The notes under the pieces: generated by a model | Database searches by the model: none | Told to the model about the DNA's origin: nothing | What the model saw: the letters and a program-made list of their open reading frames with translations, nothing else | Part shown: piece after piece, positions 63,853-64,000 of the stretch | How the letters are laid out: each line of letters starts with the position of its first letter | Numbering within the stretch: position 1 is the stretch's first letter | Assembly: GCA_001414345.1 (NCBI GenBank) | Contig: LLCB01000070.1 | Location: forward strand, 124,001 to 188,000 | Direction of reading: 5' to 3' | DNA length: 64,000 bases | DNA from: Hymenoscyphus infarciens | Taxonomy: Eukaryota > Ascomycota > Leotiomycetes > Helotiales > Helotiaceae | Program-made: the position numbers and the translations under genes

Positions 63853-64000
63853 CTAGCTGACACTTCCAAGTTCTCTCCCACTACTCTTTGTGTCATCACT
63901 CTCAACATCGACTTCGCCAATTACTTTACTCCCAACTCCTTCATACCTAACATCATCCAGAACAGCCTCCCCTCTCTTTGCAGCTTCGATCATAGCTCTC
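63853..64000 (-). CDS. 3' end of a gene leaving the window
   Basis: On the minus strand a frame open at the window edge reads IEAAKRGEAVLDDVRYEGVG, then KVIGEVDVESDDTKSSGREL and stops at 63855-63853. At least 48 residues lie here. The hydrophilic, acidic tail with normal codon use looks like a real C-terminus, but no family can be named. Confidence 0.4.
   Translation of the reverse strand, partial: RAMIEAAKRGEAVLDDVRYEGVGSKVIGEVDVESDDTKSSGRELGSVS

Overview
The window is nuclear DNA of a filamentous ascomycete (Pezizomycotina; Leotiomycetes is a weak guess). Genes have short 45-70 bp introns with GT/AG ends and CTAAC-like branch points. The gene set is typical: plasma-membrane H+-ATPase, SPT23/MGA2-type ER-anchored transcription factor, 2EXR protein, Nha1/Sod2-type antiporter. 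Gene islands alternate with very AT-rich, stop-codon-saturated blocks in which repeats differ mainly by C-to-T and G-to-A changes, the mark of repeat-induced point mutation (RIP).

Layout. 1-1.4 kb: AT-rich RIP-like sequence. 1.4-9.2 kb: a nuclear-looking WD40 protein (-), a small ABM-fold protein (-) and a DCAF4-like WD40 protein (+) with two MITEs in its introns. 9.2-17.8 kb: no convincing gene, one 508-bp TIR element and several simple repeats. 17.8-20.9 kb: the H+-ATPase pma1. 21-33.6 kb: RIP block with a nested pair of LTR elements (22849-30848 holding 25297-30367), a long inverted-repeat element carrying a solo LTR, and a mutated copy of a repeat that is intact near 48 kb. 33.7-37.9 kb: small island of dead genes (a phosphotransferase relic and two tandem related membrane-protein genes killed by in-frame stops). 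38.1-44 kb: second RIP block with an LTR element holding a 1.2-kb miniature LTR element, a second miniature copy and a solo LTR. 44.7-47.6 kb: a divergent pair, TTC36-like TPR protein and 4-hydroxyphenylpyruvate dioxygenase. 49.7-51.6 kb: Na+/H+ antiporter with a heptamer satellite at its 3' end. 54.7-59.2 kb: SPT23/MGA2-like factor. 60-60.8 kb: amidohydrolase pseudogene. 61.3-62.7 kb: 2EXR protein. 63-63.7 kb: TIR element, then the 3' end of a gene leaving the window.

How it fits together. The clearest functional link is the TTC36-like/HPPD head-to-head pair: mammalian TTC36 is known to act on HPPD in tyrosine breakdown, so shared control is plausible. The H+-ATPase and the Na+/H+ antiporter act in the same process (proton gradient and sodium export) but lie far apart. 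Two WD40 genes of possible CUL4-DDB1 type lie close together at the left. The repeat blocks record several rounds of insertion that can be ordered from target-site duplications: five LTR-type insertions have intact 5-bp duplications, and two are inside older elements. All exon structures were worked out by eye from splice signals and reading frame; no search was run.
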